Positions 4,742 through 5,125 of a stretch of DNA of 5,125 nt are shown piece after piece. Position numbers and translations under genes: made by a program. Source of the stretch: Nitrosomonadales bacterium (GTDB lineage Bacteria > Pseudomonadota > Gammaproteobacteria > Burkholderiales > Sulfuricellaceae). Positions within the stretch are counted from its first letter, which is position 1. Each line of letters begins with the position of its first letter. Below the pieces are notes generated by a model. It was given only the letters and a program-made list of their open reading frames with translations. It did not search any database and had not been told where the DNA came from. The DNA lies in assembly GCA_003104895.1 (NCBI GenBank), contig PQAG01000219.1:1-5125 (forward strand), written 5' to 3'.

Positions 4742-5125
4742 ATGCCCGCATACCGTTCCCGCACCACCACCCACGGCCGCAACATGGCCGGCGCGCGCGC
4801 CCTGTGGCGCGCAACCGGCATGACCGACGGCGATTTCGGCAAGCCCATCATCGCCATCGCCAATTCCTTCACCCAGTTCGTGCCGGGGCACGTGCACCTC
4901 AAGGACATGGGCCAGCTGGTGGCGCGCGAGATCGAGGCGGCCGGCGGCGTGGCCAAGGAATTCAACACCATCGCGGTGGACGACGGCATCGCCATGGGCC
5001 ATGCCGGCATGAAGTATTCGCTGCCCTCGCGCGAGCTGATCGCCGACTGCGTCGAGACCATGGTCCGCGCCCACTGCTTCGACGGCATGGTCTGCATCCC
5101 GAACTGCGACAAGATCGTCCCGGGC
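4742..5125 (+). CDS. ilvD: Dihydroxy-acid dehydratase (N-terminal 128 codons; cut by window edge)
   Basis: Dehydrates 2,3-dihydroxy-3-methylbutanoate and -pentanoate to the 2-keto acids in valine, isoleucine, leucine and pantothenate synthesis; cytoplasmic Fe-S enzyme. The visible part starts MPAYRSRTTTHGRNMAGARA and closely resembles my recollection of the E. coli enzyme, a long type of about 616 residues, so about four fifths of the gene is beyond the right edge. Functional residues seen: VDDGIAMGH at 79-87 with D81 (magnesium), and CIPNCDK at 118-124 with C122 (cluster ligand), D123 and K124 (magnesium, carbamylated lysine). Residue 49 is Gly, as I recall for E. coli, consistent with the oxygen-sensitive 4Fe-4S class rather than the 2Fe-2S class. 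The ribosome site AAGGA (4730-4734) is seven bases before the ATG. G+C is high, matching the core genes on the left and unlike the cassette's first and third genes. Confidence 0.97.
   Translation, partial: MPAYRSRTTTHGRNMAGARALWRATGMTDGDFGKPIIAIANSFTQFVPGHVHLKDMGQLVAREIEAAGGVAKEFNTIAVDDGIAMGHAGMKYSLPSRELIADCVETMVRAHCFDGMVCIPNCDKIVPG

Noticed and set aside
3875..5074. 399-codon minus-strand open frame across the barrel gene and ilvD
   Set aside because: Antisense to ilvD, which is certain, and to a gene with a coherent signal peptide and strand pattern.

Overview
The window looks like a chromosomal segment of a betaproteobacterium. The core genes sampled by eye run at about 62-68% G+C. The neighbourhood gph / rpe / lgt with ilvD nearby is an arrangement I associate with Betaproteobacteria of the Nitrosomonadales/Gallionellaceae/Sulfuricellaceae kind. 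The genus cannot be fixed from this sequence; the lineage is an inference from gene order and protein motifs.

Left half (1-2540, all minus strand): lgt (prolipoprotein diacylglyceryl transferase), then rpe (ribulose-phosphate 3-epimerase), a small unrecognised lipoprotein, and gph (phosphoglycolate phosphatase), which runs off the left edge. The last three are packed with gaps of 10 and 3 bases and read as one operon. Rpe and Gph belong together in pentose-phosphate and 2-phosphoglycolate metabolism. Lgt is the enzyme that would lipidate the small lipoprotein.

Middle (2541-4645): an AT-rich intergenic region carries two Fur-box-like sites laid over a good sigma-70-type promoter. Downstream on the plus strand lies a compact three-gene cassette: a secreted cupredoxin-fold protein lacking Cys and Met copper ligands, an FTR1-family iron permease with two RExxE motifs, and an unrecognised exported protein that reads as a roughly 12-stranded outer-membrane beta-barrel. 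The last gene starts at a TTG that overlaps the permease stop codon. No EfeO-type M75 peptidase domain and no EfeB-type DyP peroxidase is present. The cassette therefore looks like a reduced, Fur-regulated iron-uptake system with its own candidate outer-membrane channel. It is the most interesting part of the window.

Right end (4646-5125): a 96-base spacer without a convincing terminator leads to the first 128 codons of ilvD (dihydroxy-acid dehydratase, Fe-S enzyme of branched-chain amino-acid synthesis). The iron cassette sits between lgt and ilvD. Its first and third genes are lower in G+C than ilvD and rpe, which fits insertion as an accessory module. No tRNA, rRNA, CRISPR array, insertion sequence or attachment site was seen.
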